Counted from the stretch's first letter, positions 7,227 through 16,395 are shown. The stretch is DNA of 46,519 bases from an uncultured Caryophanales bacterium (GCA_947648915.1 CANSPQ010000009.1:1-46519); one strand, 5' to 3'. Numbers and translations: made by a program. Notes: generated by a model from the sequence alone, not told the origin.

Positions 7227-8399
7227 ATGTCGGTTAGTAGATTAGATCCCAAAAAATGGACTAAAGATGGTCGTAAATGGAATTTCCATGTACGATATAA
7301 AGATTTAGATGGTAAAACAAAGCAATATCAATCGAAACTATTTAAAACGAAACCAGAGGCTCAAGAAGCAGAGAGAATTTTCCTTTTAGAATTAGATAAA
7401 TATAGACCAGATAACAATATGACTTTTAGAGATTTATATTTAGCATTTTATAATTATCAAGAAGATAAAGTAAAAGAAACTACTCTACACACTTATAAAG
7501 ATAGAATGCGATATATGGCACTTTTAGATAATATCAAAGTGAAAGAATTTAACTTACAACATTATGAAATGTGGCGAAAGAAAATTTTAGAATATCCTTT
7601 ATCAAATAGGACTAGAAATTATATTTACAAATTTTTAAAAACAATTATGAATTTTGGTACAAAGTGGTATGGTTTAAATTTCAATCAAATATATCCTAAA
7701 ATGACTAATTTTACAAATCCAAATGAAATTAAAAAAGAAATGGAATTTTGGACTTATGAAGAATTTAGCAAATTTATTTCAGTAGAAGAAGATTTAACAT
7801 TTAAATGTTTATTTAAAACTTTATACTTTTGTGGACTTCGTAAAGGCGAAGCAAGAGCATTAAATTGGAATGATATTGATTTTATAAATGGTACAATTAG
7901 AATCAATAAAGGGTTATCGGATAATGTAAATGGTAAAAAATATATCATAACAAGTCCTAAAACTCTCACAAGTAATAGAACACTACCTATTCCTAAAGAG
8001 TTGTTAAATGATCTAAAAGAACTTAAAGAAAAAGTTATGGAGTTTACAAATTATAATGATAATTGGTTTGTATTTGGTAATGCTGTTCCACTAGGAGATG
8101 ATACCATTAGGCGAAGAAAAAACAATAATTGTAAAGAGGCAAATGTTAAAGAGATAAGAATACACGATTTTAGGCATTCTTGTGCCTCACTTTTAATCAA
8201 TAATGGAGCAGACATAACACTTGTTGCTAAATTTCTAGGACACTCTAAAATTGATGAAACTTTAAATACCTACTCCCATATGTTTAAAAATAAGTTAAAT
8301 AATATCATAGGACTTATTGATAATCTAAATGAGAATGCAAAAAGCAATATTGAAATTGATTCTACAAAAAACAATGATGACTATGAAATGAGTTTATAA
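7227..8399 (+). CDS. int: Tyrosine recombinase (phage/Tn916-type integrase)
   Basis: 390 residues. The N-terminal arm-binding domain has the AP2-like beta pattern (WNFHVRYKDLDGKTKQYQSK). A SAM-like core-binding domain spans about 65-160, and the catalytic domain follows. Catalytic residues visible are Arg in CGLRKGEARAL, HDFRHS, and LGHSKIDETLNTYSHM with the Tyr nucleophile. It lies next to the right end of the element and would catalyse integration and excision at the CTTCAGGGGG core; the GTTACATAA repeats at both ends are likely arm sites. ATG follows an AAAGG box. Confidence 0.95.
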   Translation: MSVSRLDPKKWTKDGRKWNFHVRYKDLDGKTKQYQSKLFKTKPEAQEAERIFLLELDKYRPDNNMTFRDLYLAFYNYQEDKVKETTLHTYKDRMRYMALLDNIKVKEFNLQHYEMWRKKILEYPLSNRTRNYIYKFLKTIMNFGTKWYGLNFNQIYPKMTNFTNPNEIKKEMEFWTYEEFSKFISVEEDLTFKCLFKTLYFCGLRKGEARALNWNDIDFINGTIRINKGLSDNVNGKKYIITSPKTLTSNRTLPIPKELLNDLKELKEKVMEFTNYNDNWFVFGNAVPLGDDTIRRRKNNNCKEANVKEIRIHDFRHSCASLLINNGADITLVAKFLGHSKIDETLNTYSHMFKNKLNNIIGLIDNLNENAKSNIEIDSTKNNDDYEMSL

Positions 8400-8401
8400 T
8401 G

Positions 8402-8446
8402 AATAAGGAAACTGGTATATTATTATGCTAGTTTCCTTATTTTTTT
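8402..8446 (+). terminator. Terminator of the integrase operon
   Basis: Perfect 12-bp arms AATAAGGAAACT (8402-8413) and AGTTTCCTTATT (8430-8441), followed by TTTTT. Directly after the integrase stop codon. Confidence 0.85.
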
Positions 8447-8476
8447 ATGTTTAAATTTCCAAAAAAGCCTAAATTT

Positions 8477-8497
8477 GTTACATAACTGTTACATAAA
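8477..8497 (+). repeat. Integrase arm-type direct repeats, right end
   Basis: GTTACATAA, CT, then GTTACATAA; differs from the left-end copy (275-295) at a single linker base. It lies between the integrase gene and the right core site. Confidence 0.55.
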
Positions 8498-8548
8498 GGC
8501 ATATTTTAAAAATATGAAATGTTATAAATCCTTATAAATAAAGGGATA

Positions 8549-8647
8549 AAAAAAGTGTCCAGCATTTCTGCTGGACTTCAGGGGGTTTTGGTTGGATACT
8601 CTCACACTCTATTCCGTAAGAGTACCTAGCGTGAATATCCTCACGCT
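8549..8647 (-). ncRNA. Uncharacterised small RNA of about 100 nt, integration target
   Basis: A consensus promoter (8654-8682) starts a transcript with no ORF. It folds as hairpin 1, GCGTGA/TCACGC with loop GGATAT (8629-8646); hairpin 2, about 11 bp with one bulge (8594-8626); a C-rich single-stranded stretch; then a terminator stem GTCCAGCA/TGCTGGAC (8557-8576) with seven Ts. The loop GGATAT can pair with GTATCC at the 3' side of hairpin 2, a potential pseudoknot or alternative fold. It does not match tmRNA, SRP, 6S or a riboswitch I know. The 3' end, including the terminator, now comes from the mobile element. Confidence 0.6.
8576..8585. repeat. attR core repeat CTTCAGGGGG
   Basis: Second copy of the 10-bp core, inside the 3' part of the small RNA gene and just beyond the integrase gene. 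The host side is the RNA gene body; the element side is a terminator hairpin unrelated in sequence to the one at 134-149. Confidence 0.7.
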
Positions 8648-8653
8648 ATTATA

Positions 8654-8682
8654 ATTATATAGGTTTCCGATTACAAAGTCAA
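8654..8682 (-). promoter_or_regulatory. Strong sigma-A promoter of the small RNA
   Basis: Minus strand TTGACT (8682-8677), 17-bp spacer, TATAAT (8659-8654), with a second TATAAT directly adjacent. Transcription would start near 8647, immediately before the first hairpin. Confidence 0.75.
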
Positions 8683-8762
8683 TCACTAACTTATTTTGTT
8701 TTAGCATTTTCTACATAACATTATTTATGATAGATGTATAATAATTCTTATTAACTTTTTTC

Positions 8763-9614
8763 TTATGTAGATTCACTCAAATGTTTTTGTAAATTATCAA
8801 TTGTATAGCCTTTACTTGTGATATAAGAAATAATCGTAGGTAGTTCTTTCTCCACTGTTTTATTGATTGGCATAGAGATAATACTTCCTGCAGATACTTG
8901 TTCTTTGATTTCTTTAAGGGGATAATTTTTTACAATAATATTCGGTCTAATGGTATAATTTTTGGATAAAGAACACAATTTCAGAGTTGTTAAATCCGCT
9001 ACCTCATTGTAACAATATCCTACTTTTTGTTTTCCCACTTTTTTAATGAATGTATCCATCCATGCATATGAACTATCACTATAATCTCTATTATAACTTA
9101 AATTTCCAATGTTGTGTCCTTGTTCAATTAAATGAACTAAAGTATCATTATTTTTCTCTAACCATTTTCCATCGACAAAGAAATTCCCCTTTATGTTTTT
9201 TTCATCTAATATTTTCAGTATGGTATCAATCGCATCATTTTCTTCTACCAAAAAGATAAGACTTATCATGTTCTTTTCTGCATTTCCGCTGATAATATAT
9301 TTATCAAAATGATGATCAATACTGACTGTAGGAGTCGTTTCTTTATATACAAGAAGATTGTTGTTGAATTTGCCATAACGTTTCATCTTATTGTAGCTTT
9401 CGTTGATATTTACTTCTTTTCCTTTGATTCCCGGAATAATTGTATCATCCAAAACAGTTGCGTCTTTGGCTTCTATTTTATAATTTTCATTTTCACTTTT
9501 AATCGCTATCATAATTTCATCATATTCTTTTACAACGTTAACAGTTTTTTCAGTATATAAAAAACTCAAACAAACAAGAGATAAAAGACCAATTCCTTCC
9601 AATATTTTTTTCAT
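8763..9614 (-). CDS. Polysaccharide deacetylase-like protein, catalytic residues lost
   Basis: 283 residues, ATG after AAGGTGA. An N-terminal signal/anchor helix (residues 3-20) exports it. From about residue 105 the NodB fold is recognisable: GNFFVDGKWLE and IEQGHNIGNLSYNRD correspond to ATFFxxGxxxE and GHEIGNHTYSHP of active enzymes. The TFDDG motif is replaced by LIFLVEEND, and the HxxxH metal ligands by LxxxN, so it should not bind the metal or deacetylate. It is probably a cell-surface pseudoenzyme or carbohydrate-binding protein. It lies 47 bp downstream of the M29 peptidase gene. Confidence 0.75.
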   Translation of the reverse strand: MKKILEGIGLLSLVCLSFLYTEKTVNVVKEYDEIMIAIKSENENYKIEAKDATVLDDTIIPGIKGKEVNINESYNKMKRYGKFNNNLLVYKETTPTVSIDHHFDKYIISGNAEKNMISLIFLVEENDAIDTILKILDEKNIKGNFFVDGKWLEKNNDTLVHLIEQGHNIGNLSYNRDYSDSSYAWMDTFIKKVGKQKVGYCYNEVADLTTLKLCSLSKNYTIRPNIIVKNYPLKEIKEQVSAGSIISMPINKTVEKELPTIISYITSKGYTIDNLQKHLSEST

Positions 9615-9661
9615 GAACTCACCTTAATCAAGTATATGAAAAACAAATTGAAAACTTGCTA

Positions 9662-10768
9662 CTATAAATCATAATTTAAATGTAATAATTCTGGTAGTAC
9701 AAAAAGCCCATCTTTTCGAATTAATTTATGATCAAAATAAATTTCTCCTCCACCATACTCTTTTCTTTGAATTAGGACCATATCCCAGTGAATTGCTGAA
9801 TTATTTCCATTGAATGCATCATCATATGCTTGACCAGGTGTAAAATGGATACTACCAATAATTTTTTCATCAAATAAGATATCCCCCATCGGGTTTAATA
9901 TTTTAGGGTTTAATCCAAACGAAAATTCTCCTACATATCTTGCACCTTCATCTGTATTAAAAATCTCCTCTAGTTTTTCTTGATTGCCATCACATTTCGC
10001 TTCTATGATTTTTCCGTCCTTAAATTTCAAAGAAACATTTCTATATACTTCTCCGTGATATGGACTGGGTGTATTATAGGTAATCACTCCATTCACACTA
10101 TCTTTGATTGGCGCTGTAAAGATTTCTCCATCTGGAATATTACTTTCTCCACAACAAGGAACTACATTCATTCCTTTGATAGAAAAAGTGATATCTGTAT
10201 TTGGACCCAAGATACGAACCTTATCTGTCTTTCGCATCAATTCTTCTAATGGCTTGATATCTTCATACATTTTTGCATAATCTACATTCATTACATCGAT
10301 TGCATAATTGTAAAACGCTTCTGTTGGCATTCCCGCTTTATAGGCATCCAATCTAGAAGGATAATTGAGAAGTACCCATCTTCTTTCATTGATTCTAATA
10401 GAATCACTTTCTTTGGTGGCTTCTCCTAAAGCTTTTCTAATCTTAGGATCCATTTTATTATTTTCAAAGTCATTGGTGGTATAGTGGATATTAATAAAAC
10501 AATCCATATTTTCAACATCAAATTCACTTCTTTTTTTCAGTTCTTGAATGCGCTTTTCAGTTGTACATTCTTGTAATAAAGCATGAATTTCAGGTTCTAC
10601 AATCCGAACAAAAGGAATTCCTTTCAGTGCGGTAATCTCATGAATCAAGTATTTGATAAGTGTTTTGGGTTGTTCTGTTTGTGATGTGATTAACACACAA
10701 TCATTTTCTTTTACTTTTAACGAATAATTCACAATTGTTTTACTTAATTTTTGTAATCTTTCATCCAT
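9662..10768 (-). CDS. M29-family aminopeptidase (AmpS-like)
   Basis: I prefer the ATG at 10768 (MDERLQKLSK, matching AmpS N-termini) over the in-frame ATG at 10795; neither has a strong RBS. About 368 residues, normal for the family. Metal ligands of thermophilic-aminopeptidase M29 enzymes are recognisable: Glu in GESNIPDGEIFTAP, Glu in ARYVGEFSFG, His in IGSIHFTPG, and His and Asp in SAIHWDM. It removes N-terminal residues from peptides in the cytoplasm. Divergent from the small Tyr-rich protein gene at 10821. Confidence 0.9.
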   Translation of the reverse strand: MDERLQKLSKTIVNYSLKVKENDCVLITSQTEQPKTLIKYLIHEITALKGIPFVRIVEPEIHALLQECTTEKRIQELKKRSEFDVENMDCFINIHYTTNDFENNKMDPKIRKALGEATKESDSIRINERRWVLLNYPSRLDAYKAGMPTEAFYNYAIDVMNVDYAKMYEDIKPLEELMRKTDKVRILGPNTDITFSIKGMNVVPCCGESNIPDGEIFTAPIKDSVNGVITYNTPSPYHGEVYRNVSLKFKDGKIIEAKCDGNQEKLEEIFNTDEGARYVGEFSFGLNPKILNPMGDILFDEKIIGSIHFTPGQAYDDAFNGNNSAIHWDMVLIQRKEYGGGEIYFDHKLIRKDGLFVLPELLHLNYDL

Positions 10769-10820
10769 TTTCTCACTCTTTTCTATCCTTTTCATACTAT
10801 ATTATGAAAGGAGGAATACT

Positions 10821-11087
10821 ATGTATTCTAATTATGGAACTATGCCTAGTTTTCCGCAGACTTCTAATAATTCTTATTCTAGTAGTCCAGTAATGACTTC
10901 TAATGCTGTGAGCCCTTATGTAAATGGTCAAATGGCTTCATCCAATGATGATCGTATTATTGGAGGAGGATTTTTGGGTCCATTTATTTTAGGCGGTATT
11001 ACAGGTGGTTTACTTGCGCCTGCTTTCTATCCTAGACCTTATTATAACTATTATCCATATCCTTATTATGGACCATATTATCGTTAA
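10821..11087 (+). CDS. Small Tyr/Pro/Gly-rich protein, possible surface or spore protein
   Basis: 88 residues with an excellent RBS (AAAGGAGG). Three parts: a Ser/Asn/Tyr-rich N-terminal 40; a Gly-rich hydrophobic middle (IIGGGFLGPFILGGITGG, 46-63); and a C-terminal Tyr/Pro repeat-like tail (PYYNYYPYPYYGPYY). Such composition is typical of spore-coat or envelope-associated small proteins in spore formers, but there is no specific family match. A bidirectional terminator follows directly. Isolated on the plus strand between two minus-strand genes. Confidence 0.7.
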   Translation: MYSNYGTMPSFPQTSNNSYSSSPVMTSNAVSPYVNGQMASSNDDRIIGGGFLGPFILGGITGGLLAPAFYPRPYYNYYPYPYYGPYYR

Positions 11088-11092
11088 CATAC

Positions 11093-11120
11093 AAAAAAAG
11101 CAGTTCAATCGAACTGTTTT
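11093..11120. terminator. Bidirectional terminator
   Basis: CAGTTC-AATC-GAACTG flanked by seven As on the left and Ts on the right, so it works for the 10821 gene (plus strand) and the P-type ATPase gene (minus strand). Confidence 0.8.
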
Positions 11121-11155
11121 TATATGAATTGATTGGTATATAGTTTTTTATTCTA

Positions 11156-13516
11156 CTAATCAATTTTGATTATTTTTCTTACAAGTTTAGACTGTAGTAA
11201 TTGTTTGGATATCCATTTTTCGAGTAAGGCAAAAACAAAAATGCCAACCCCCATTAAAATAGATGCAGTTCCTAACATAGTAAGGGAAAAAGGAACAATT
11301 GAGTAAAATTCTTTTAAAAAGCAAAATTGAACTCCAAATAATACAATCATTCCAAACCACAAAGTTCTTCTCATCCAATCGAATGGGATACAAAGTTTAT
11401 ATAATAGTAGTATTCCTGTAAAAGCGGTGAGTAAAACGGCGAGGCTAGAAATTTGTTCCAATGGAAATATCTGAAAATGAGATAATAGACTTAAAACTAC
11501 AATATGAAATATAACGGTTAAAGCGGTGGGAACAGAATTTTTTAATATGTTCTCAAAAAACTTACCTTTGATGCGTTCATAATTGGGTTCTAGTGCGAGT
11601 ACAAAAGAAGGAATTCCAATTGTAGCTACACTGATTAAGGTTAGTTGAATTGGCTCAAATGGATACGGCATATGAATAAATAAGAATAGAATTGCCATTA
11701 AAGTAGCATAAATTGTTTTTGTTAAGAATAATGATGAAGAGCGTTCAATGTTGTTGATTGATCTTCTACCTTCTTCTACTACTTTTGGCATCGCATCAAA
11801 ATTAGAATCTAATAGGACAAGTTTTGCGACATTCCTTGCACCATCGCTACCTGAAGCAATCGCAACACTGCAGTCCGCTTCTTTTAAAGCCAAAACATCA
11901 TTGATGCCATCTCCAATCATCGCAACCGTATGATCTTGTTTTTTAAGAGCCAAGATTAATTTCTTTTTTTGTTCAGGGGATACCCGTCCAAAGATGATAT
12001 ACTGACTTGCTGCTTCCTCTAATGCTTTATCTGATAATTCACTTACATCGATTGCTTTATCATAGTCGTCTATTTGTAAGGAGGCAGCAATATTCGAAAT
12101 TGTTTTGACATGATCGCCTGATATGATTTTGATTTGGACACCTTGTTTTTTAAAATACGCTAATGTTTGTTTTGCCTCTTTTCTTATTTTATCTTTAATG
12201 AATAGAAGTGCAATTAACTCTAGCTTTCTTGGTAATGTATCTTTTGCAATTTTTTGTTTACTATAGAATAATCCAACCACACGATGTTCTTCGCTATAGA
12301 AATTAATTTTTTCTTTTAAACTAGATTCTATATTTTTTAATATAAATTCAGGTGCTCCTAGAATATAACTTCCTTCATTTTCAAAATGTACTGCAGACCA
12401 TTTGCGCTTAGATGAAAAAGGAATAAAATAATCACTCTTCCATGCATTCCCTTGCTTGTATTGGTTTCTGATAGCCTCTATAGTGGCATTATGGTCAGTA
12501 ATATTTTGTGTAAAATCTGCTAAAACGGCCTCAATTTGTTTGCTTTCGTGATGGTTGTAAGGCAATAAATCTACTACTTCCATAGTTCCTTCTGTAAGGG
12601 TACCTGTTTTATCTAGGCAAATCACATCTGTACGGGCCAACATTTCTATGCAATAAAGTTCTTGTACTAAAACCTTATATTTGGCGAGCCTTATAATACT
12701 AACAGCAAATACCATACTGGTTAACAAGACAAGTCCCTCTGGAATCATTACTACTAAGGCTGCAACCGTATGGATAATCGCCTCTTTGATGGTACTTCCA
12801 GAAATTGAAATCTGTCTATAAAAAAGTAGACATCCAACGGGTACTATAATCAATGAAATGATTTTGACAATTTTATTGATGACACGCATAATTTCAGAAT
12901 GGGATTTTTTCAGACATTTGGCATCATGTGTGATTTTGGCGGCATAATTATCTAAGCCAATATGTTCTACTTGTATGGTACATTTTCCACTCATGATAAA
13001 ACTGCTAGAAAGAATTCTATCTCCCTTTTTTTTCTCAATCGCATCACTTTCTCCCGTAATAAAAGCTTCGCTGACTTCACATTCTCCCTCTAAAATGATA
13101 GAGTCTGTAATGACTTGATTTCCTGTTTCATAAACAATGACATCATCTAACACAATTTCATCAATTCCAATATGTTGTTTTAGTCCTCCACGAATTACAG
13201 TGACTTTTTTACTTGCTAATACGGATAATCTATCAATGATCTTTTTAGAGCGGATTTCTTGGATGATACTAATGACGCTATTGGAAATGACAACTCCCAT
13301 AAATAATAAATTTTTAAATGACCCAGTAAAAAATACGGCAACTGCGAGGCATAGGTTCAGAAGATTAAATGGTGTAATTAGATTACTCCATATGATTTGT
13401 CCAATTGTTTTTGTGGGAATGGTAGTATCATGGTTGACTAAATTTTCTTCAATTCTAGTGTTTACTTGTTCTTCTGTAAGCCCTAGTTTCGCATCAGATA
13501 TCCATTTTTCTTTCAT
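11156..13516 (-). CDS. P-type cation-transporting ATPase (CtpE/Exp7-CaxP-like)
   Basis: 786 residues. Actuator motif TGES (154-157), phosphorylation motif DKTGTLTEG with Asp302, hinge motif GDGINDVLALKEAD near 560, and membrane motif IPEGLVLLTS (258-267). PEGL followed by VLLTS is characteristic of the CtpE/Exp7 group rather than heavy-metal CPx or KdpB pumps; relatives in Streptococcus and Mycobacterium are linked to calcium export or uptake, so a divalent cation, probably Ca2+, is likely (inference). There is no N-terminal metal-binding domain. About ten membrane helices. RBS GAGGTGG. Confidence 0.9.
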   Translation of the reverse strand: MKEKWISDAKLGLTEEQVNTRIEENLVNHDTTIPTKTIGQIIWSNLITPFNLLNLCLAVAVFFTGSFKNLLFMGVVISNSVISIIQEIRSKKIIDRLSVLASKKVTVIRGGLKQHIGIDEIVLDDVIVYETGNQVITDSIILEGECEVSEAFITGESDAIEKKKGDRILSSSFIMSGKCTIQVEHIGLDNYAAKITHDAKCLKKSHSEIMRVINKIVKIISLIIVPVGCLLFYRQISISGSTIKEAIIHTVAALVVMIPEGLVLLTSMVFAVSIIRLAKYKVLVQELYCIEMLARTDVICLDKTGTLTEGTMEVVDLLPYNHHESKQIEAVLADFTQNITDHNATIEAIRNQYKQGNAWKSDYFIPFSSKRKWSAVHFENEGSYILGAPEFILKNIESSLKEKINFYSEEHRVVGLFYSKQKIAKDTLPRKLELIALLFIKDKIRKEAKQTLAYFKKQGVQIKIISGDHVKTISNIAASLQIDDYDKAIDVSELSDKALEEAASQYIIFGRVSPEQKKKLILALKKQDHTVAMIGDGINDVLALKEADCSVAIASGSDGARNVAKLVLLDSNFDAMPKVVEEGRRSINNIERSSSLFLTKTIYATLMAILFLFIHMPYPFEPIQLTLISVATIGIPSFVLALEPNYERIKGKFFENILKNSVPTALTVIFHIVVLSLLSHFQIFPLEQISSLAVLLTAFTGILLLYKLCIPFDWMRRTLWFGMIVLFGVQFCFLKEFYSIVPFSLTMLGTASILMGVGIFVFALLEKWISKQLLQSKLVRKIIKID

Positions 13517-13576
13517 ATTCCCACCTCTTTTTTAGTATACCACAAATTATGAAAAAATAGATTACGATTTTGTAAC

Positions 13577-13598
13577 AAAAAAGAAGCTATTTTGCTTC
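13577..13598 (-). terminator. Terminator of the rny transcript
   Basis: GAAGC/GCTTC around the stop codon, followed on the minus strand by TTTTTTG. The last codons of rny form the 5' arm. Confidence 0.65.
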
Positions 13599-15140
13599 TT
13601 CTGTTGCTCTTGTTTCACGAATTACTGTTACTTTGATGGTTCCTGGGTATTGTAATTCATTTTCAATTCTTGTTTTAATATCACGTGCTACTTTATAGCT
13701 TCCTAAGTCATCAATTTCTTCTGGTTTTACAATAACACGAATTTCACGTCCTGCTTGTACTGCAAATGTTTTTTCAACACCTTCTATACTGTTTGCGATA
13801 TTTTCTAAGTCTTGCAAACGTTTGATATAGTTTTCTAGTGAATCATTTCTTGCACCAGGTCTAGATGCGGATAATGTGTCTGCAATCGCTACTAATACAG
13901 AAATTACACTTGTTGCTTCCGTATCCCCATGATGGGATTCAATCGCGTTTATCACTGTTTCATTTTCTTTAAATTTGTTTGCAATTTCACTACCTAGCGT
14001 AACATGACTTCCTTCTACTTCGTGGTCAATTGCTTTTCCAATATCATGTAGTAAGCCTGATCGTTTTGCTAATGCAACATTTTCACCCATTTCAGATGCC
14101 AATAATCCTGAGAGATTTGCAACTTCAGTGGAATGCTGTAATGCATTTTGTCCATAACTTGTACGGAAATGTAATTTACCAATTAATTCTACTAGTTCTG
14201 GGTCCATTTTCGTAATTCCAAGTTCAAATATTGCAGATTCTCCAATTTCGCGAATTTTTACATTCATCTCTTTTGAGACTTTATCGTAAATTTCTTCAAT
14301 TCTAGTTGGATGGATTCTTCCATCTTTGATTAATGTTTCAATTGTTACACGGGCAATTTCTCTTCTAAGTGGATCAAAACTTGATAAAACAATTGCCTCT
14401 GGTGTATCATCAATAATTAAGTCTACACCTGTAACAGCTTCAATGGTACGAATATTACGACCTTCGCGTCCTATAATTCTACCTTTCATTTCATCATTCG
14501 GTAATGTTACTACAGTTACTGTCTGTTCGTTGGCAACATCCCCAGCGTATTTTTGCATACAGCCAATCAGCATAGATTTTGCTTTTTTATCTGCTTCTAA
14601 TTTAGCTTCTGATTCACGGTCTTTGATATAAGCAGCTATCTCTAAGCTCATCATTTCTTCTACTTTTTTCAAAACCAGATCCTTGGCTTCTTCTTTTGAA
14701 TATCCAGCAATACTCTCTAATAAATCGATTTGCTGTTTTTTGAGTTCCTCTACTTTTACTTGTTCCTTTTGGATGTCTTTTTGTTTGTTAATTAAATTAT
14801 TTTCTTTTTCTTCTAACATTTGCTCACGATTTTGTAAAGTTTGATCTCTACGATCCATATTACCTTCACGTTGTAGCAAACGGTCTTCTGATTCTTTTAT
14901 TTCAACTTTCTTTTCTTTTACTTCTTTTTCAAACTCTACTTTTAATTTATGTGCTTCTTCTTTTGCTTCTAAGATGCTATCTCTTTTGATTTTATCTGCT
15001 TCTTTTTTGGCATTTTCAATTAATTTTTCTGCTTTTGCTGCAGCTCTGTTTCCCTTGAAATAGTTCATTAAGAACATCGTTATAATTCCAACAAAAAGTC
15101 CTATTAAGACGAGTAAAATGGAGAGAATCACTTGATTCAT
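13587..15140 (-). CDS. rny: Ribonuclease Y
   Basis: Start at the ATG at 15140 (MNQVILS) after GGAGG; an upstream extension lacks support. 517 residues, close to the usual 520. Order: N-terminal membrane anchor (4-25), long coiled coil (30-195), KH domain with the conserved [15 protein letters not shown], then an HD domain with HDIGKA. It is the membrane-bound endoribonuclease that initiates mRNA decay in Firmicutes and scaffolds the degradosome. It lies downstream of recA, the usual Bacillus order. Confidence 0.97.
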   Translation of the reverse strand: MNQVILSILLVLIGLFVGIITMFLMNYFKGNRAAAKAEKLIENAKKEADKIKRDSILEAKEEAHKLKVEFEKEVKEKKVEIKESEDRLLQREGNMDRRDQTLQNREQMLEEKENNLINKQKDIQKEQVKVEELKKQQIDLLESIAGYSKEEAKDLVLKKVEEMMSLEIAAYIKDRESEAKLEADKKAKSMLIGCMQKYAGDVANEQTVTVVTLPNDEMKGRIIGREGRNIRTIEAVTGVDLIIDDTPEAIVLSSFDPLRREIARVTIETLIKDGRIHPTRIEEIYDKVSKEMNVKIREIGESAIFELGITKMDPELVELIGKLHFRTSYGQNALQHSTEVANLSGLLASEMGENVALAKRSGLLHDIGKAIDHEVEGSHVTLGSEIANKFKENETVINAIESHHGDTEATSVISVLVAIADTLSASRPGARNDSLENYIKRLQDLENIANSIEGVEKTFAVQAGREIRVIVKPEEIDDLGSYKVARDIKTRIENELQYPGTIKVTVIRETRATEEAK

Positions 15141-15276
15141 ACATATTCCTCCATTCTCATGTATATTAAATTTATTAAGCAAAATGATTATTTCACCTAC
15201 TTTTATTTTAAAGAATATCTGGCAAGAAGTCAAGAAGTTTCTTACAACAATCCACGGAAAGAAAAAAACGTATTTT

Positions 15277-16314
15277 TTACGCTTCTTCTACTTTTTCTAC
15301 CTTATCTGCAGGTTGTTTTTTATTTGAAATATCATAATACTCACGTACTTGTTTTTCTAATTCTGCTTTCAATTTTGTATTTGATTTTAAAATTTCTTTT
15401 ACGTTTTCTTTTCCTTGTCCTAACTTTTCACCTTTATAGGCATACCAAGAACCACTTTTTTCTAAAATATTAGCGTCACTCGCAAGGTCTACAATTTCTC
15501 CTTCATAAGAAACGCCTTCACCATACATGATATCAACAACACAGCTCTTAAATGGAGGAGCCATTTTATTTTTAACAACTTTAATACTCGTTTTATTTCC
15601 AATAATATCTGTTCCATCTTTAATTTGTTCTGATCTTCTAATTTCCAAACGAACAGAGGCATAGAACTTAAGTGCACGTCCCCCTGGGGTTGTTTCTGGA
15701 TTTCCAAACATAACCCCTACTTTTTCACGTAATTGATTGATAAAAATACAAATCGTATTCGTCTTATTAATTACACCGGATAACTTACGTAAAGCCTGAC
15801 TCATAAGTCTTGCCTGTAACCCAACATGGCTATCTCCCATTTCACCTTCTATTTCTGCTTGTGGTACTAAAGCTGCTACAGAATCAATTACAATAATACT
15901 AATCGCACCACTACGTACCAAAGCTTCGCAAATTTCAAGTGCCTGTTCCCCATTATCAGGTTGTGATAATAGTAATTCATTGATATTAACACCTAACTTA
16001 GACGCATATTGTGGATCCAAAGAGTGCTCTGCATCGATAAAAGCTGCTCTTCCTCCTAATTTTTGTGCTTCTGCAATTGCATGTAATGCAAATGTAGTTT
16101 TACCACTTGATTCTGGTCCATAGATTTCTACAATACGTCCTTTTGGATAACCTCCAATACCTAAACAGATATCTAATGATAGGGAACCACTTGGAATTAC
16201 ATCTATCTCTCTATGTTCATTATCACCTAATTTCATGACAGAACCTTTTCCAAATTGTTTTTCTATATTTGCTAGTACTTGATCTAATGTTTTATCTCCT
16301 GATGATTTCACCAT
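15277..16314 (-). CDS. recA: Recombinase RecA
   Basis: 345 residues, ATG after AAGGAGG. Walker [10 protein letters not shown], the DSVAALVP and [10 protein letters not shown] signatures, and the C-terminal GQGKENV region are all present. It forms filaments on single-stranded DNA for strand exchange and stimulates LexA self-cleavage. It has its own promoter and a LexA-type SOS box upstream, so it is DNA-damage inducible. It sits between pgsA and rny; the cinA gene often found here in Bacilli is missing. Confidence 0.98.
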   Translation of the reverse strand: MVKSSGDKTLDQVLANIEKQFGKGSVMKLGDNEHREIDVIPSGSLSLDICLGIGGYPKGRIVEIYGPESSGKTTFALHAIAEAQKLGGRAAFIDAEHSLDPQYASKLGVNINELLLSQPDNGEQALEICEALVRSGAISIIVIDSVAALVPQAEIEGEMGDSHVGLQARLMSQALRKLSGVINKTNTICIFINQLREKVGVMFGNPETTPGGRALKFYASVRLEIRRSEQIKDGTDIIGNKTSIKVVKNKMAPPFKSCVVDIMYGEGVSYEGEIVDLASDANILEKSGSWYAYKGEKLGQGKENVKEILKSNTKLKAELEKQVREYYDISNKKQPADKVEKVEEA

Positions 16315-16343
16315 TTTATTTCCTCCTTAATGTTTACATGACC

Positions 16344-16372
16344 ATTATATAATACAAAAAAACACTTGTCAA
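16344..16372 (-). promoter_or_regulatory. recA promoter
   Basis: Minus strand TTGACA (16372-16367), 17-bp spacer, TATAAT (16349-16344): a perfect sigma-A promoter 29 bp upstream of the recA start codon. Confidence 0.85.
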
Positions 16373-16381
16373 TACTTTTTG

Positions 16382-16395
16382 CGAACATTTGTTTG
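16382..16395. promoter_or_regulatory. LexA (DinR) SOS box of recA
   Basis: CGAACATTTGTTTG matches the Gram-positive LexA consensus CGAACRNRYGTTYG at all but one position. It lies ten bases upstream of the recA -35 element. LexA binding here would repress recA until DNA damage. Confidence 0.8.

Larger units (their letters stand above)
149..8585. mobile_element. Integrative mobilizable element, MobV relaxase plus tyrosine integrase
   Basis: The region between the two CTTCAGGGGG repeats holds, left to right, accessory genes, an Xre repressor, a DNA-binding/AAA ATPase pair, a stem-loop-rich candidate oriT, a MobV-like relaxase, a 68-residue ORF and a tyrosine recombinase next to the right end. 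No VirB4, VirD4-type coupling protein or other conjugation machinery is present, so it would need a helper system for transfer (inference). The element genes from 4021 to 8399 run rightward, while most flanking host genes run leftward. Confidence 0.85.

Noticed and set aside
8549-8647. Small RNA considered as tmRNA, SRP RNA or 6S RNA
   Set aside because: No tRNA-like end or tag ORF, no GGAAGGAAGCAG-type SRP loop, and too short for 6S RNA.
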